Assembly: GCF_003259185.1 (NCBI RefSeq)
Contig: NZ_QGMP01000001.1
Span: 1,612,001-1,676,000, forward strand
Length of the DNA stretch: 64,000 bases
Direction: 5' to 3'
Source: Isoalcanivorax indicus
GTDB lineage: Bacteria; Pseudomonadota; Gammaproteobacteria; Pseudomonadales; Alcanivoracaceae
Of this stretch, positions 1 through 10,921 are shown piece after piece (position 1 is the stretch's first letter; the number at the start of each line of letters is the position of its first letter). The position numbers and the translations under genes were made by a program. The notes beneath the pieces were generated by a model. That model saw only the letters and a program-made list of their open reading frames with translations, was not told the origin of the DNA and ran no database searches.

Positions 1-36
1 CTGCTCCACGGCGCCAGCCAGGTCTGGGGGTGGTAA
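1..36 (+). CDS. 3' tail of an upstream gene, probably tusC
   Basis: The window opens inside a reading frame that runs 11 codons and ends in TAA at 34-36 (last residues ...ASQVWGW). It overlaps the tusB start by one base (TAATG), the usual translational coupling inside tusDCB operons. The identity as TusC is inferred only from this position; too little sequence is present to test it. Confidence 0.45.
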   Translation: MLHGASQVWGW

Positions 37-332
37 TGCTGCATCTCGTTGCCTTCCCACCCTGGAATACCGCCCGCTGTGACGCACTGGCCGCTGCACT
101 TGCCGATGGCGATCACGTGGTCTTTATCGAGCAAGGTGGGGTGTTTCTCGATGGCACGCCCGGAAGCAGGGCTGCTCTGGCGTTATTGCAGGGTGCTGCG
201 GAAGTGGTGTGGCATGTGGAAAGTTCTGTGGCGCCATCCGGAGGAATGCAGGTGGGAGATGTGGTGGTGGTTGATTGGAGTGGAATTGTGGGGCTGACGG
301 AAGCGCATACGCCCTGCCTTAGCTGGTACTGA
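36..332 (+). CDS. tusB: TusB/DsrH-family sulfurtransferase subunit
   Basis: A 98-residue protein starting MLHLVAF and ending LSWY. The N-terminal MLH, the central acidic aliphatic strand (VVVVDWSG) and the length match TusB/DsrH, the third subunit of the TusBCD complex, which relays sulfur toward 2-thiouridine at tRNA wobble positions. The ATG at 36 overlaps the stop of the preceding gene; a GTG six bases upstream is in frame but would overlap more. No tusE follows directly. The next gene, cysG, is convergent, with an inverted repeat between them. Confidence 0.8.
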   Translation: MLHLVAFPPWNTARCDALAAALADGDHVVFIEQGGVFLDGTPGSRAALALLQGAAEVVWHVESSVAPSGGMQVGDVVVVDWSGIVGLTEAHTPCLSWY

Positions 333-381
333 ATTTGCGGGGGTCGGTTGGCTGGAAGTTTTCAAGCGGGCTGCGCGTGAC

Positions 382-500
382 GGCCCTCGGGGGGCGGGTA
401 AGGGTTTTCTGGACATTCGAGAGGCATGGATGCCGAACGAGAGCTCCCATGGACGGGTTCACGGCGTGTCCAGAAAACCCTTACCCGCCCCCCGAGGGCC
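382..500. repeat. Long inverted repeat, conserved-loop family, copy A
   Basis: Perfect 34-bp arms (382-415 and 467-500, beginning GGCCCTCGGGGGGCGGGT) flank a 51-nt loop containing GAGGCATGGATGCCGAACG and GGTTCACGGCG. It fills the gap between convergent tusB and cysG, so it could also end transcription, but neither arm is followed by a clear T-run. The loop recurs at 17.4 kb and 45.1 kb. The flanks GCGCGTGAC (left) and CACAACCACCACAAC (right) also recur around copy B. There is no coding capacity. Confidence 0.9.
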
Positions 501-521
501 ACAACCACCACAACCCGAAAA

Positions 522-1918
522 CTAACCTTCACCATCCTCAAACCAGCGATAACGCGGATAAAGCCCCACCACATCACCAATGATGAGCAAGCTCGGCGCC
601 TCAGGCGAAGCTTCCGCCACCGTGTCGGGCAGAGTGCCCAAGGTGCCTTTGATCACCCGCTGACCACTCAGCGTTCCCCGGGAAATCAACGCCGCTGGCG
701 TATCAGGACTGCGTCCTGCCATGATCAGGCCGGCACTGATGGCCGGCAGACTCACCAGCCCCATGTAGAACACCAGCGTCTCCGAAGGCGTCAGAAAATC
801 CGACCACGGCAGATTTAACTCACCGTTTTCCTTGCGATGCCCTGTGATAAAGCGCACCGACTGCGCATGATCCCGATGTGTCAACGGAATGCCCGCATAC
901 GCCGCACACCCCGCCGCCGCCGTCACCCCCGGCACCACCTGGAAATCGATGCCCGCCTCGACCACCTGCTCCAGCTCTTCACCACCGCGCCCGAAGATAA
1001 ACGGGTCGCCGCCCTTCAGCCGACAGACCTTCTTGCCCTGCCGCGCATAGTCCACCAGCAGCCGATTGATGTCGTCCTGCGGCAATACATGCTCCGCACG
1101 CTTCTTGCCCACATAGACCAGTTCAGCATCGCGGCGCGCCAGCTCCAGCACTCCCGGCGACACCAGCCGGTCGTAGACCACCACGTCCGCCTTCTGCAAC
1201 AGACGCAACGCCCGGAACGTCAGCAGATCCGCATCACCTGGCCCGGCGCCCACCAGATACACTTCCCCGCGCATCAGTTTGTCGGCGTCCGCCGCCTCGA
1301 TGGCCGCATCCAGTTCGGCAGCGGCCGCATCCTCCTGGCCCGCCAGCGTCTGCTCCGCCACGGCGCCATCAATGACCTTTTCCCAGAACAGACGACGCGC
1401 AGACACCGACGGCAGCTTCTCCGCCAACCGCTTGCGGCGACTGCCCATCAGCGCCGCCAGACGCCCCCAACGGGCCGGAATCAGGCTCTCGATACGACTG
1501 CGCACCCAGCGCGCCGCCACCGGCGAAGCCCCCCCGGAGCTGATACTGATGATCAGCGGATCGCGGTCAACGATCGCGGGAAAAATAAAGGTGCACAAGG
1601 GCGGATTGTCGACCACATTCACCGGGATGCCCCGCGCCTGGGCCGCCTCGGAGACAGCACGATTGACCGCCTCGTCATCGGTCGCCGCCAGGGCCAGCAA
1701 AACGCCGTCCAGCTGATCCGCAGCAAAGACCCGGTGCCGTATCTCGCCGCCCCCCTGTTCCACCAGTGCCGCCAGATCGGGCTCCACCTCCGGCGCCACC
1801 AGACGCAACCGGGCTCCCGCGCGATCCAGCAGACGCGCCTTGCGCAGGGCGATTTCACCGCCCCCCACCAGCAGCACCGTCTGCCCTGTGATGCGCCAGG
1901 AAACCGGCAGATAGTCCA

Positions 1919-1919
<1 letters not shown>
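522..1919 (-). CDS. cysG: Siroheme synthase CysG (trifunctional)
   Basis: This 465-residue protein has the full CysG layout. An N-terminal NAD-binding dehydrogenase/ferrochelatase module begins [13 protein letters not shown] with [13 protein letters not shown]. The C-terminal uroporphyrinogen-III methyltransferase carries [12 protein letters not shown] and [14 protein letters not shown]. It methylates uroporphyrinogen III twice, oxidises precorrin-2 and inserts iron to give siroheme for sulfite and nitrite reductases. The ATG overlaps the serS stop (TGATG). A second, single-domain methyltransferase (cobA) sits in the nitrate operon at 55.4 kb, so the activity is duplicated here. Confidence 0.95.
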
Positions 1920-3235
<1,316 letters not shown>

Positions 3236-3276
3236 TCAGGGAGGACATTATCGGGGACATCCCCGGTGGATGCCAG

Positions 3277-4635
3277 TTAGCGATGCCAGTCGCTGTCGTC
3301 GTCTTTCTGGCGCAGGGCGGCCAGCTTTTCGGCGATGCGGATTTCCATGCCCCGGGGCACCGGGCTGTAGAAACGCGTGGAAGGAATGCTGGTGGGAAAA
3401 TAGTTCTCCCCGGGCACATAGGCGTCGGGAAAATCATGGGCGTAGCGGTAGTCGGCGCCATGCCCCTCTTCCTTCATCAGTGTGGTCGGTGCATTGCGCA
3501 GATGCAGTGGCACCTCATCGGTGGGATGCTCGGCCACGAAGCGGCGCGCCTGATTCCAGGCGTTGTAGACCGCATTGCTCTTGGCCGCCACCGCGAGGTA
3601 GACCAGCGCCTGGGCGATGGCCAACTCGCCTTCGGGGGAGCCGAGGCGCTCCTGCACATCCCAGGCGTCCAGGGCCAGACGCAGGGCTCGCGGGTCAGCA
3701 TTGCCAATGTCCTCGCTGGCCATGCGCACCACCCGGCGGGCGATATACAGCGGATCGGCCCCGCCATCGAGCATGCGGGCGAACCAGTACAGGGTGGCAT
3801 CCGGGTCGGAACCGCGCACAGACTTGTGCAGGGCGCTGATCTGGTCATAGAAGATATCGCCGCCCTTGTCGAAGCGACGCAGGCTGTCGCGAAACAACTC
3901 GCGCAGCAGGTCCGGGGTAATAACGGCCTTCTCCGCGCCCCCCGCGTCGCCGCGCGCCAGGTCGGCGGCCACCTCAAGCAGGTTGAGCAGGCGTCGGGCA
4001 TCACCGTCCACCTGGTCCAGCAGCAGGATGCGGCTGTCGTCACCCAGGTCGATGTCCGCCAGGCTATCGTGGGCCAGCGCCCGCGTCAGCAGCCGGTCCA
4101 GATCCTCCCGTTGCAGGGATTGCAGGCGGTAGACCCGGGCGCGGGACAGGAGCGCGTTATTGAGTTCGAACGAGGGGTTTTCGGTGGTGGCGCCGATAAA
4201 GATCACGGTGCCGTCTTCCACATGGGGCAGGAAGGCGTCTTGCTGCGACTTGTTGAAACGGTGCACCTCATCCACAAACAGCACCGTGCGCTGGCCGTGA
4301 CTGAGGCGGGCGCGGGCTTTCTCGACCTCGGCGCGAATATCCTTGACCCCGGCAAGCACGGCGGACAGGGTCACGAAGGTGGCGCTGACGTGCCCGGCCA
4401 GCAGTAACGCCAGTGTTGTCTTGCCAGTGCCCGGCGGGCCCCAGAGGATCATCGAGTGCAGCTGCCCCTGCTCCAGGGCGCGGCGCAGGGGTTTGCCCTC
4501 GCCGACCAGGTGCGCCTGCCCGACATAGTCGTCCAGCGAGGCCGCCCGCAAGCGAGCCGCCAGGGGTTGATGCCGTCTGTCCTCGCCGCCGGTCGTCGGC
4601 GCAGGCGCGTCCTGATCGCCGAACAGGTCGCTCAT
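3277..4635 (-). CDS. rarA: Replication-associated recombination protein A (RarA/MgsA)
   Basis: A 452-residue AAA+ ATPase related to clamp loaders. The N-terminal [17 protein letters not shown] resembles RuvB/MgsA; Walker A is [11 protein letters not shown] near residue 65 and Walker B is LFVDEVHRF. The C-terminal MgsA tetramerisation domain follows ([15 protein letters not shown]). The family acts at stalled replication forks. The ATG lies within the lolA stop (4-base overlap), giving a lolA-rarA unit after ftsK. Length and motifs are intact. Confidence 0.95.
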   Translation of the reverse strand: MSDLFGDQDAPAPTTGGEDRRHQPLAARLRAASLDDYVGQAHLVGEGKPLRRALEQGQLHSMILWGPPGTGKTTLALLLAGHVSATFVTLSAVLAGVKDIRAEVEKARARLSHGQRTVLFVDEVHRFNKSQQDAFLPHVEDGTVIFIGATTENPSFELNNALLSRARVYRLQSLQREDLDRLLTRALAHDSLADIDLGDDSRILLLDQVDGDARRLLNLLEVAADLARGDAGGAEKAVITPDLLRELFRDSLRRFDKGGDIFYDQISALHKSVRGSDPDATLYWFARMLDGGADPLYIARRVVRMASEDIGNADPRALRLALDAWDVQERLGSPEGELAIAQALVYLAVAAKSNAVYNAWNQARRFVAEHPTDEVPLHLRNAPTTLMKEEGHGADYRYAHDFPDAYVPGENYFPTSIPSTRFYSPVPRGMEIRIAEKLAALRQKDDDSDWHR

Positions 4636-5264
4636 AGCTCGCTGATGACGTCGGCGCCGTCAGGTATCTCGAAGCGGAAGCGGGCCGGGTCGATGTCCTG
4701 ATTCAGGCGCACATTGCGAAAGTCGATGGTAGTCTGCTGCCCCAGCGCATCCTCAAGACGCATGCTGCGCGGCGTCTCCCCGGCGAAGGTCACTTCCAGC
4801 AAGCTGAACAGCAACTCCTTGTCGCGCGGAATCAGGCGATAGGTCACTTCGCCGCGATGCCGGTCGGCTTCGGTAATCTCGAACTCGGCGGCCACTTCGT
4901 CAGGGTTGCCACTGAACAGCAGCGCCGGGGTGTTGCCGACTTCATCTCCCAGCGCACGCTCGATGACCTGCTCCAGGTCCACATCATGGATCCAGACGAC
5001 ATCACCGTTGGACACGACCACCTGCTCGTAGGGCGACTCGGCGTGCCAGTGAAACTGACGCGGACGCGCCACCAGCATGGTGCCGCTGGCCTCCTGCAGG
5101 CGGGAGCCCCCACGGTCGAGCACAATCTGGTTGAAACTGCTGCTCATGCTGCGCACCCCCGAGAGTTTCTTGACCAGATCCTCGGTGGCGTCCGCCAGGG
5201 CAGCCGGTACCAGCAGAGTCAGCAGGCCTGCACCAAGCAGGCCATTACGTATCACGTTTTTCAT
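4632..5264 (-). CDS. lolA: Outer-membrane lipoprotein carrier LolA
   Basis: A 210-residue periplasmic chaperone that takes lipoproteins from LolCDE and hands them to LolB. The first ~23 residues (MKNVIRNGLLGAG...AALA) form a classical signal peptide, so mature protein starts near DATEDL. The start is set at the ATG at 5264, preceded by TGAGG six bases away; the frame also allows a TTG one codon upstream, with worse spacing. The FtsK stop is only 8 bp upstream. The 4-base overlap with rarA downstream indicates co-transcription. Confidence 0.93.
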   Translation of the reverse strand: MKNVIRNGLLGAGLLTLLVPAALADATEDLVKKLSGVRSMSSSFNQIVLDRGGSRLQEASGTMLVARPRQFHWHAESPYEQVVVSNGDVVWIHDVDLEQVIERALGDEVGNTPALLFSGNPDEVAAEFEITEADRHRGEVTYRLIPRDKELLFSLLEVTFAGETPRSMRLEDALGQQTTIDFRNVRLNQDIDPARFRFEIPDGADVISEL

Positions 5265-5272
5265 CAAAGGCC

Positions 5273-7633
5273 TCAGTCGCCGCCGGGCACGATCACTTCG
5301 CGCTGGCCATTATGCCCCGCCGCCGTGACCACACCGGCCATTTCCATCGCTTCCACCAGGCGGGCTGCCCGGTTGTAGCCGATCTTGAGTTTCCGCTGCA
5401 CGGCGGAGATCGAGGCGCGCCGGGATTCGATCACATGGGCCACCGCTTCATCGTACAGCGGGTCCTGTTCGGCATCGTCGTCGCCGCCACTGCCTTCCAT
5501 GCCCGGCAGCGGCGCGTTGATATCACCGCCGTCGAGGATTTCCGGCAGGTAATTCGGTTCGCCGCGCTTGCGCCAGTCATCACAGACCCGGTGCACCTCG
5601 TCATCTGAGACAAAAGCGCCGTGCACACGTTCCGGCACGCTGACCCCCACCGGCAAATAAAGCATGTCGCCGTGGCCAAGCAACTGCTCGGCCCCGCCCT
5701 GATCCAGCACCGTGCGGGAGTCGATTTTCGAGGACACCTGGAACGCCATGCGCGAGGGTACGTTGGCCTTGATCAGGCCGGTAATCACATCCACCGACGG
5801 CCGCTGCGTCGCCAGAATCAGGTGGATACCGGCGGCCCGGGCCTTCTGGGCAATACGGGCAATCAGTTCTTCCACCTTCTTGCCGACAATCATCATCATG
5901 TCAGCGAATTCGTCCACCACGATGACGATATAGGGCAGCCGCTCCAGCAAGGGTGCCGGCTCTTCCAGATTCATCGGGTCATTCGGTTTCCACAGCGGGT
6001 CTTTCAACGGCTGCCCCTGTTTTTCGGCATCCGCCACCTTGCGGTTATACCCGGCAATGTTACGCACGCCCAGGGAGGCCATCAGGCGGTAGCGGCGCTC
6101 CATCTCGGCCACGCCCCAGCGCAGCGCACTGGCAGCCTCCTTCATGTCGGTGACCACCGGGGTCAGCAGATGCGGGATGCCGTCGTACACCGCCAGTTCC
6201 AGCATCTTCGGGTCGATCATGATCAGGCGCACGTCGTCCGGCGTCGACTTGAACAGGATCGACAACAGCATGGCATTCAGACCCACGGATTTACCCGAGC
6301 CGGTGGTGCCCGCCACCAGCAGGTGCGGCATCTTGGCCAGATCGGCCACCACCGGGTTGCCACTGATGTCCTTGCCCAGGGCCAGCACCAGCGGCGACGG
6401 CGCCTCGTCGAAAGCCTTGCTGCCCACGGCTTCGGTAAAGCGGATGATTTCGCGCTGCTCGTTGGGAATCTCGATACCCACGGTGGTCTTGCCGGGAATC
6501 ACTTCCACGACACGCACGGAGATGACCGCCAGGGAGCGTGCCAGATCCTTGGCCAGGTTGGTGATACGGCTGACCTTGATGCCTGCGGCCGGCTGGATCT
6601 CGAAACGGGTGATGACCGGGCCGGGCTGCACCGCGACCACTTCGGCCTCGATATTGAAATCACGCAGCTTGATCTCCAGCAGGCGCGACATGCCGTCCAG
6701 GGCTTCATTGGAGAAACCGCCCCGGGCGCCCTCCTCCACCGCATCCAGCAGACCCAGCGGCGGCAGGGTGCCGGTGACCTGGGAGGTAAACAGCGGCTGC
6801 TGACGCTCTTTCTCGGCGCGCACGCTCTTCTCCACCTTCTTCGGTGGCTGCTTGATTTCCGGTGGCTTGCGGGTCTCGGCCCGTTTCATGGCCACCTCGC
6901 GCACCTCACGGCGGCGTGCCAGTTCGACCGCCGCCTGACGCTTCTCTTCGCGCTTCTCCCGCCGGTTGCGCAGGGCCACCGGGATGCGCTGGGCCAGCGT
7001 CAGCACCAGGGCGCCGAGCTTCTCGGACAGGCGAATCCAGGACAGGTCGGTGAAGATGGTCATGCCAATCAGGAACAGGGCCACCAGCACCAGGGTGCCA
7101 CCGAGAGGATTGAAGGCATCCAGCGACGCCTTGCCAACCACCTGACCGAGAATCCCGCCGGTATCTTCGGGCAGGATGCTGCCATTGCCGGAGAAATGCA
7201 TCCAGGCCAGGGCCGTGCCCGCCAGCATGGTCAGGATGAAGCCCACCAGACGCAGGCTGAACATGGGCCAGTTGCCAGCCAGCCCGGCATGCCGGTCACG
7301 CAGCACGCGCACACCCCAGAAGCCGACAAGCAGCGGAAACAGGTAGGCAAGGTAACCGAACAGGATGAACAGCAGATCCGCTGCAAAGGCGCCAAAGCGA
7401 CCACCGGCATTGCGAATCTGGCTGGCATCGCCCATGTACGACCAGCCCGGATCGCGTGGGCTGTAGGTCACCAGCGCCAGCAACAGATACAGCGACAGGG
7501 CAATCAGGCTGATGACCAGGCCCTCAATCAGCCCGCGACGCAGATGCTGCGCCCAGCCGGGCGTCTCGGCGGCCGTGTTGTTGCCGCGCTGTCGTGTTGA
7601 AGTCGCTCTGGATGATGCCTTGGTGTTGCTCAA
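5273..7633 (-). CDS. ftsK: DNA translocase FtsK
   Basis: A 786-residue septal DNA pump. The N-terminal ~200 residues hold four membrane segments. A short charged linker ([11 protein letters not shown]-like) and the alpha/beta domains follow, then the motor with Walker [14 protein letters not shown] and a C-terminal winged-helix gamma domain ([17 protein letters not shown]) that reads KOPS sites to activate XerCD at dif. The linker is short compared with E. coli FtsK, as in many gammaproteobacteria. The only good start is TTG at 7633; the next Met is well inside the membrane region. Confidence 0.95.
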   Translation of the reverse strand: MSNTKASSRATSTRQRGNNTAAETPGWAQHLRRGLIEGLVISLIALSLYLLLALVTYSPRDPGWSYMGDASQIRNAGGRFGAFAADLLFILFGYLAYLFPLLVGFWGVRVLRDRHAGLAGNWPMFSLRLVGFILTMLAGTALAWMHFSGNGSILPEDTGGILGQVVGKASLDAFNPLGGTLVLVALFLIGMTIFTDLSWIRLSEKLGALVLTLAQRIPVALRNRREKREEKRQAAVELARRREVREVAMKRAETRKPPEIKQPPKKVEKSVRAEKERQQPLFTSQVTGTLPPLGLLDAVEEGARGGFSNEALDGMSRLLEIKLRDFNIEAEVVAVQPGPVITRFEIQPAAGIKVSRITNLAKDLARSLAVISVRVVEVIPGKTTVGIEIPNEQREIIRFTEAVGSKAFDEAPSPLVLALGKDISGNPVVADLAKMPHLLVAGTTGSGKSVGLNAMLLSILFKSTPDDVRLIMIDPKMLELAVYDGIPHLLTPVVTDMKEAASALRWGVAEMERRYRLMASLGVRNIAGYNRKVADAEKQGQPLKDPLWKPNDPMNLEEPAPLLERLPYIVIVVDEFADMMMIVGKKVEELIARIAQKARAAGIHLILATQRPSVDVITGLIKANVPSRMAFQVSSKIDSRTVLDQGGAEQLLGHGDMLYLPVGVSVPERVHGAFVSDDEVHRVCDDWRKRGEPNYLPEILDGGDINAPLPGMEGSGGDDDAEQDPLYDEAVAHVIESRRASISAVQRKLKIGYNRAARLVEAMEMAGVVTAAGHNGQREVIVPGGD

Positions 7634-7728
7634 GTCCCTGTCACTCCGACGTCAGCCCCCGGGCACGCCCGGAACCAACCAAGAAATTACTCAAGATTCG
7701 CCCGATAAGGCGATGAATTTAATAGAGA

Positions 7729-7757
7729 TATTATCCCCGCAACACCCGGACCCGCAA
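7729..7757 (-). promoter_or_regulatory. Possible sigma-70 promoter for ftsK-lolA-rarA
   Basis: On the minus strand TTGCGG and ATAATA are separated by 17 bp, about 95-125 bp upstream of the ftsK start. This lies in the only AT-rich part of the 445-bp gap (7634-8078) between divergent ftsK and trxB. The rest of the gap contains no convincing gene; small frames there lack good starts and family resemblance. In many relatives an lrp-like gene sits between ftsK and trxB, and none is visible here. Confidence 0.3.
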
Positions 7758-8048
7758 CACTCCGCCGCAATCCGCCACCAATCCGCCACAACAGGGGCAT
7801 GCCCGGGCGCCATGCAATCCACCATTGTCGGCCATGACCCGGCGCGGGGCAACCGCACGCAACGCCCTGCCCCGCGACGCCACCCGGTTGGCGCCCTCTA
7901 TGACCGCGATTGAAAAAAACGTTCCCCGCAGCGCACGCCAGGCCGACCGGCGTGCTTCAACCGCCGGGCGTTTTAGTGTAGCTTCCCCGCAGCTTGAATC
8001 CCGTGGCGCATCCCCCATTTCCTGCGGTAGTACGCCGTCAGTCGATGA

Positions 8049-9023
<975 letters not shown>

Positions 9024-9046
9024 TCGACGCCACCGGGGACGCCGCC

Positions 9047-9787
9047 ATGCCCACGCGTATCGGTGTTCCCTGGTTGCACCCCGGTGCCACCTTCCCGCCC
9101 ACCCGCTACGCTCTGGATGACCCCAATGGCCTGCTGGCCATTGGCAACGATCTGGGCGTGGACACCCTGTTACAGGCTTACCGCCGCGGCATCTTTCCCT
9201 GGTTCAGTGAGGGCCAGCCGCCACTCTGGTGGACGCCGGACCCACGCCTGGTGCTTGAGCCCGACGCCTTTCACATCAGCCGCAGCCTGCGCAAGTGCCT
9301 GCGCCGGGACCCGTTCCAGTTCAGCATCGATCAGGCCTTCACCTCCGTGATGTCGGCCTGCGCCGCGCCACGTGATGATCAGGACGGCACCTGGATTACC
9401 GACGAGATGCGGGACGCCTACACCGCCCTGCATCATGCCGGGCACGCGCACAGCGTCGAGGTGTGGCAGGGCCAGCAGCTGGTGGGTGGTTTTTACGGTG
9501 TGAACCTGGGCGCCATGTTCTTCGGCGAGTCCATGTTCAGCCGCTGCGCCAATGCCTCGAAGGCGGCGCTGGCGCTCTTCTGCCTGTTGCGCAATGCTCA
9601 TGGCGTGACCCTGATCGACTGCCAGATGGAGACACCGCATCTGCTTTCCCTCGGCGCGAGGCCCGTGGCCCGCGTCGACTTCGAGCGCGCACTGATGGAA
9701 CGGGTGTGCACCGACAATGCCTGGCACTGGCCGCATGAGCGTGCCAGCCTTGCGGAATACACCGCACGTTATAGACTGACGATATGA
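9047..9787 (+). CDS. aat: Leucyl/phenylalanyl-tRNA-protein transferase
   Basis: This 246-residue enzyme adds Leu or Phe to proteins with N-terminal Arg or Lys, marking them for ClpS-ClpAP. Family hallmarks are YRRGIFPWFSEGQPPLWWTPDP near the N-terminus (split here as YRRGIFPWFSEG and LWWTPDPR), VEVWQGQQLVGGFYGV in the middle, and GESMFSR. Its adaptor ClpS and unfoldase ClpA are 3-4 kb downstream, so the pathway's writer and reader sit together. The stop overlaps the bpt start by four bases. Confidence 0.95.
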   Translation: MPTRIGVPWLHPGATFPPTRYALDDPNGLLAIGNDLGVDTLLQAYRRGIFPWFSEGQPPLWWTPDPRLVLEPDAFHISRSLRKCLRRDPFQFSIDQAFTSVMSACAAPRDDQDGTWITDEMRDAYTALHHAGHAHSVEVWQGQQLVGGFYGVNLGAMFFGESMFSRCANASKAALALFCLLRNAHGVTLIDCQMETPHLLSLGARPVARVDFERALMERVCTDNAWHWPHERASLAEYTARYRLTI

Positions 9788-10527
9788 GCGACCTGGCAAC
9801 CCTCCGATTCTTCAGCACCCCGGCCCATGCCTGCAGTTATCTGGAGGAGCATCAGGCCACCACCCTGTTCGTCGACCCGCATGCCCGCATCACCCCGAAA
9901 CTGTATGGGGACCTCACCCAGCTGGGCTTCCGCCGTAGCGGGGATTATCTTTACCGCCCCCATTGCGGCACCTGCCAGGCCTGTATTCCCGCCCGGGTCC
10001 GGGTCGCCGACTTCCAGCCCAATCGCAGTCAGCGACGCATCCTGCGCCGCAACCTGACACTCCGGGTGGAAGTGATCGCGCCGCGTTTTACCAATGAGCT
10101 GTACCAGCTCTACAGCCGCTACATCGAGCGTCGTCATGGCGACGGAGACATGTTCCCGCCCAGCCAGGAGCAGTTTGCCAGCTTCCTGATGTCGAGCTGG
10201 AGCGACACCCGCTTCTGCTGCTTCCGTGACCAGAACGATACGCTGCTCGCGGTCGCGGTCGTGGATCAGCTGGATGATGGCCTGTCGGCGGTCTATACCT
10301 TCTATGACCCGGAGTATCCGGAACTGAGTCTTGGCACCCAGGCCGTCCTCTGGCAGATCGGGTACTGCCGGGACAAGGGCCTGGCCTACCTCTACCTGGG
10401 CTACTGGATCAGGCGTTGTCGCAAGATGCGTTACAAGCAGCAGTTCCAGCCCCTGGAACTGCTGTGCAACGACGTCTGGGCCGAAGAGGGCCAGCACCCC
10501 GCGCCACCCCCGGGCATCCGCCTTTGA
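9784..10527 (+). CDS. bpt: Aspartate/glutamate leucyltransferase (Bpt)
   Basis: A 247-residue Ate1-like transferase that adds Leu to N-terminal Asp or Glu. The diagnostic cysteine motif CGTCQACIPARVRV is present near residue 60, followed by the GNAT-like fold (SLGTQAVLWQIGYCRDKGLAYLYLGYW, split as SLGTQAVLWQ and YLYLGYWI). It feeds the same Leu N-degron read by ClpS. The ATG overlaps the aat stop, so the two transferases are co-translated. Confidence 0.95.
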   Translation: MSDLATLRFFSTPAHACSYLEEHQATTLFVDPHARITPKLYGDLTQLGFRRSGDYLYRPHCGTCQACIPARVRVADFQPNRSQRRILRRNLTLRVEVIAPRFTNELYQLYSRYIERRHGDGDMFPPSQEQFASFLMSSWSDTRFCCFRDQNDTLLAVAVVDQLDDGLSAVYTFYDPEYPELSLGTQAVLWQIGYCRDKGLAYLYLGYWIRRCRKMRYKQQFQPLELLCNDVWAEEGQHPAPPPGIRL

Positions 10528-10558
10528 CCCCGCACGGGCCCGGCGCCCGGTAAAGCCT

Positions 10559-10587
10559 TTGCAGGGCCACGGCATTTCCGGCACAAT
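10559..10587 (+). promoter_or_regulatory. Predicted sigma-70 promoter of infA
   Basis: TTGCAG and CACAAT are separated by exactly 17 bp, placing a start near 10594 and giving infA a leader of about 38 nt. This would let infA be transcribed independently of bpt, which ends 104 bp upstream. Confidence 0.5.
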
Positions 10588-10631
10588 TGCGCCTCTCTTA
10601 ATTGACCCGCCCCGAAGGGCCGACAGATTGC

Positions 10632-10850
10632 ATGGCGAAAGAAGAGCAGATCGAACTTGAAGGTGTGGTGGTGGATACCCTCCCGAACACCATGTTCCGC
10701 GTGAAGCTGGATAACGGCCACGAGATCATTGCGCACATCTCTGGCAAGATGCGCAAACACTACATCCGCATTCTCACAGGCGACCGGGTCAAGGTGGAAA
10801 TGTCCCCTTACGATCTGAGCAAGGGTCGCATTACCTTCCGCATGAAATAA
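10632..10850 (+). CDS. infA: Translation initiation factor IF-1
   Basis: A 72-residue OB-fold protein beginning [13 protein letters not shown] and ending GRITFRMK, the standard IF-1 sequence and length. It binds the 30S A site during initiation. An upstream in-frame start would add ten non-conserved residues and is rejected. Its own predicted promoter and the shared bidirectional terminator show it is an independent unit. Confidence 0.97.
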   Translation: MAKEEQIELEGVVVDTLPNTMFRVKLDNGHEIIAHISGKMRKHYIRILTGDRVKVEMSPYDLSKGRITFRMK

Positions 10851-10866
10851 TCCGGAACCGGACATG

Positions 10867-10902
10867 AAAAACCCGCAGGGCCTTCCGGCGCTGCGGGTTT
10901 TT
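10867..10902. terminator. Bidirectional intrinsic terminator, infA/clpA
   Basis: AAAAACCCGCAG pairs perfectly with CTGCGGGTTTTT around the loop GGCCTTCCGGCG. The A-run and T-run make it functional in both directions. It lies 16 bp after the infA stop and 19 bp after the clpA stop, between convergent genes. Confidence 0.93.
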
Positions 10903-10921
10903 GTCGTGCCCTGATCCACAA

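Noticed and set aside
382-500. Inverted repeat A as an insertion sequence or integron element
   Set aside because: No transposase or integrase, no coding capacity and no obvious target duplication; kept only as a repeat.
3252-3265. Hairpin CGGGGA-CA-TCCCCG (plus strand reads CGGGGACATCCCCG) between rarA and serS
   Set aside because: Only six pairs and no T-run; too weak to call a terminator.
5621-7600. 659-codon open frame antisense to ftsK
   Set aside because: High-GC shadow of a well-conserved gene; product is Gln/His/Arg-rich without family features.
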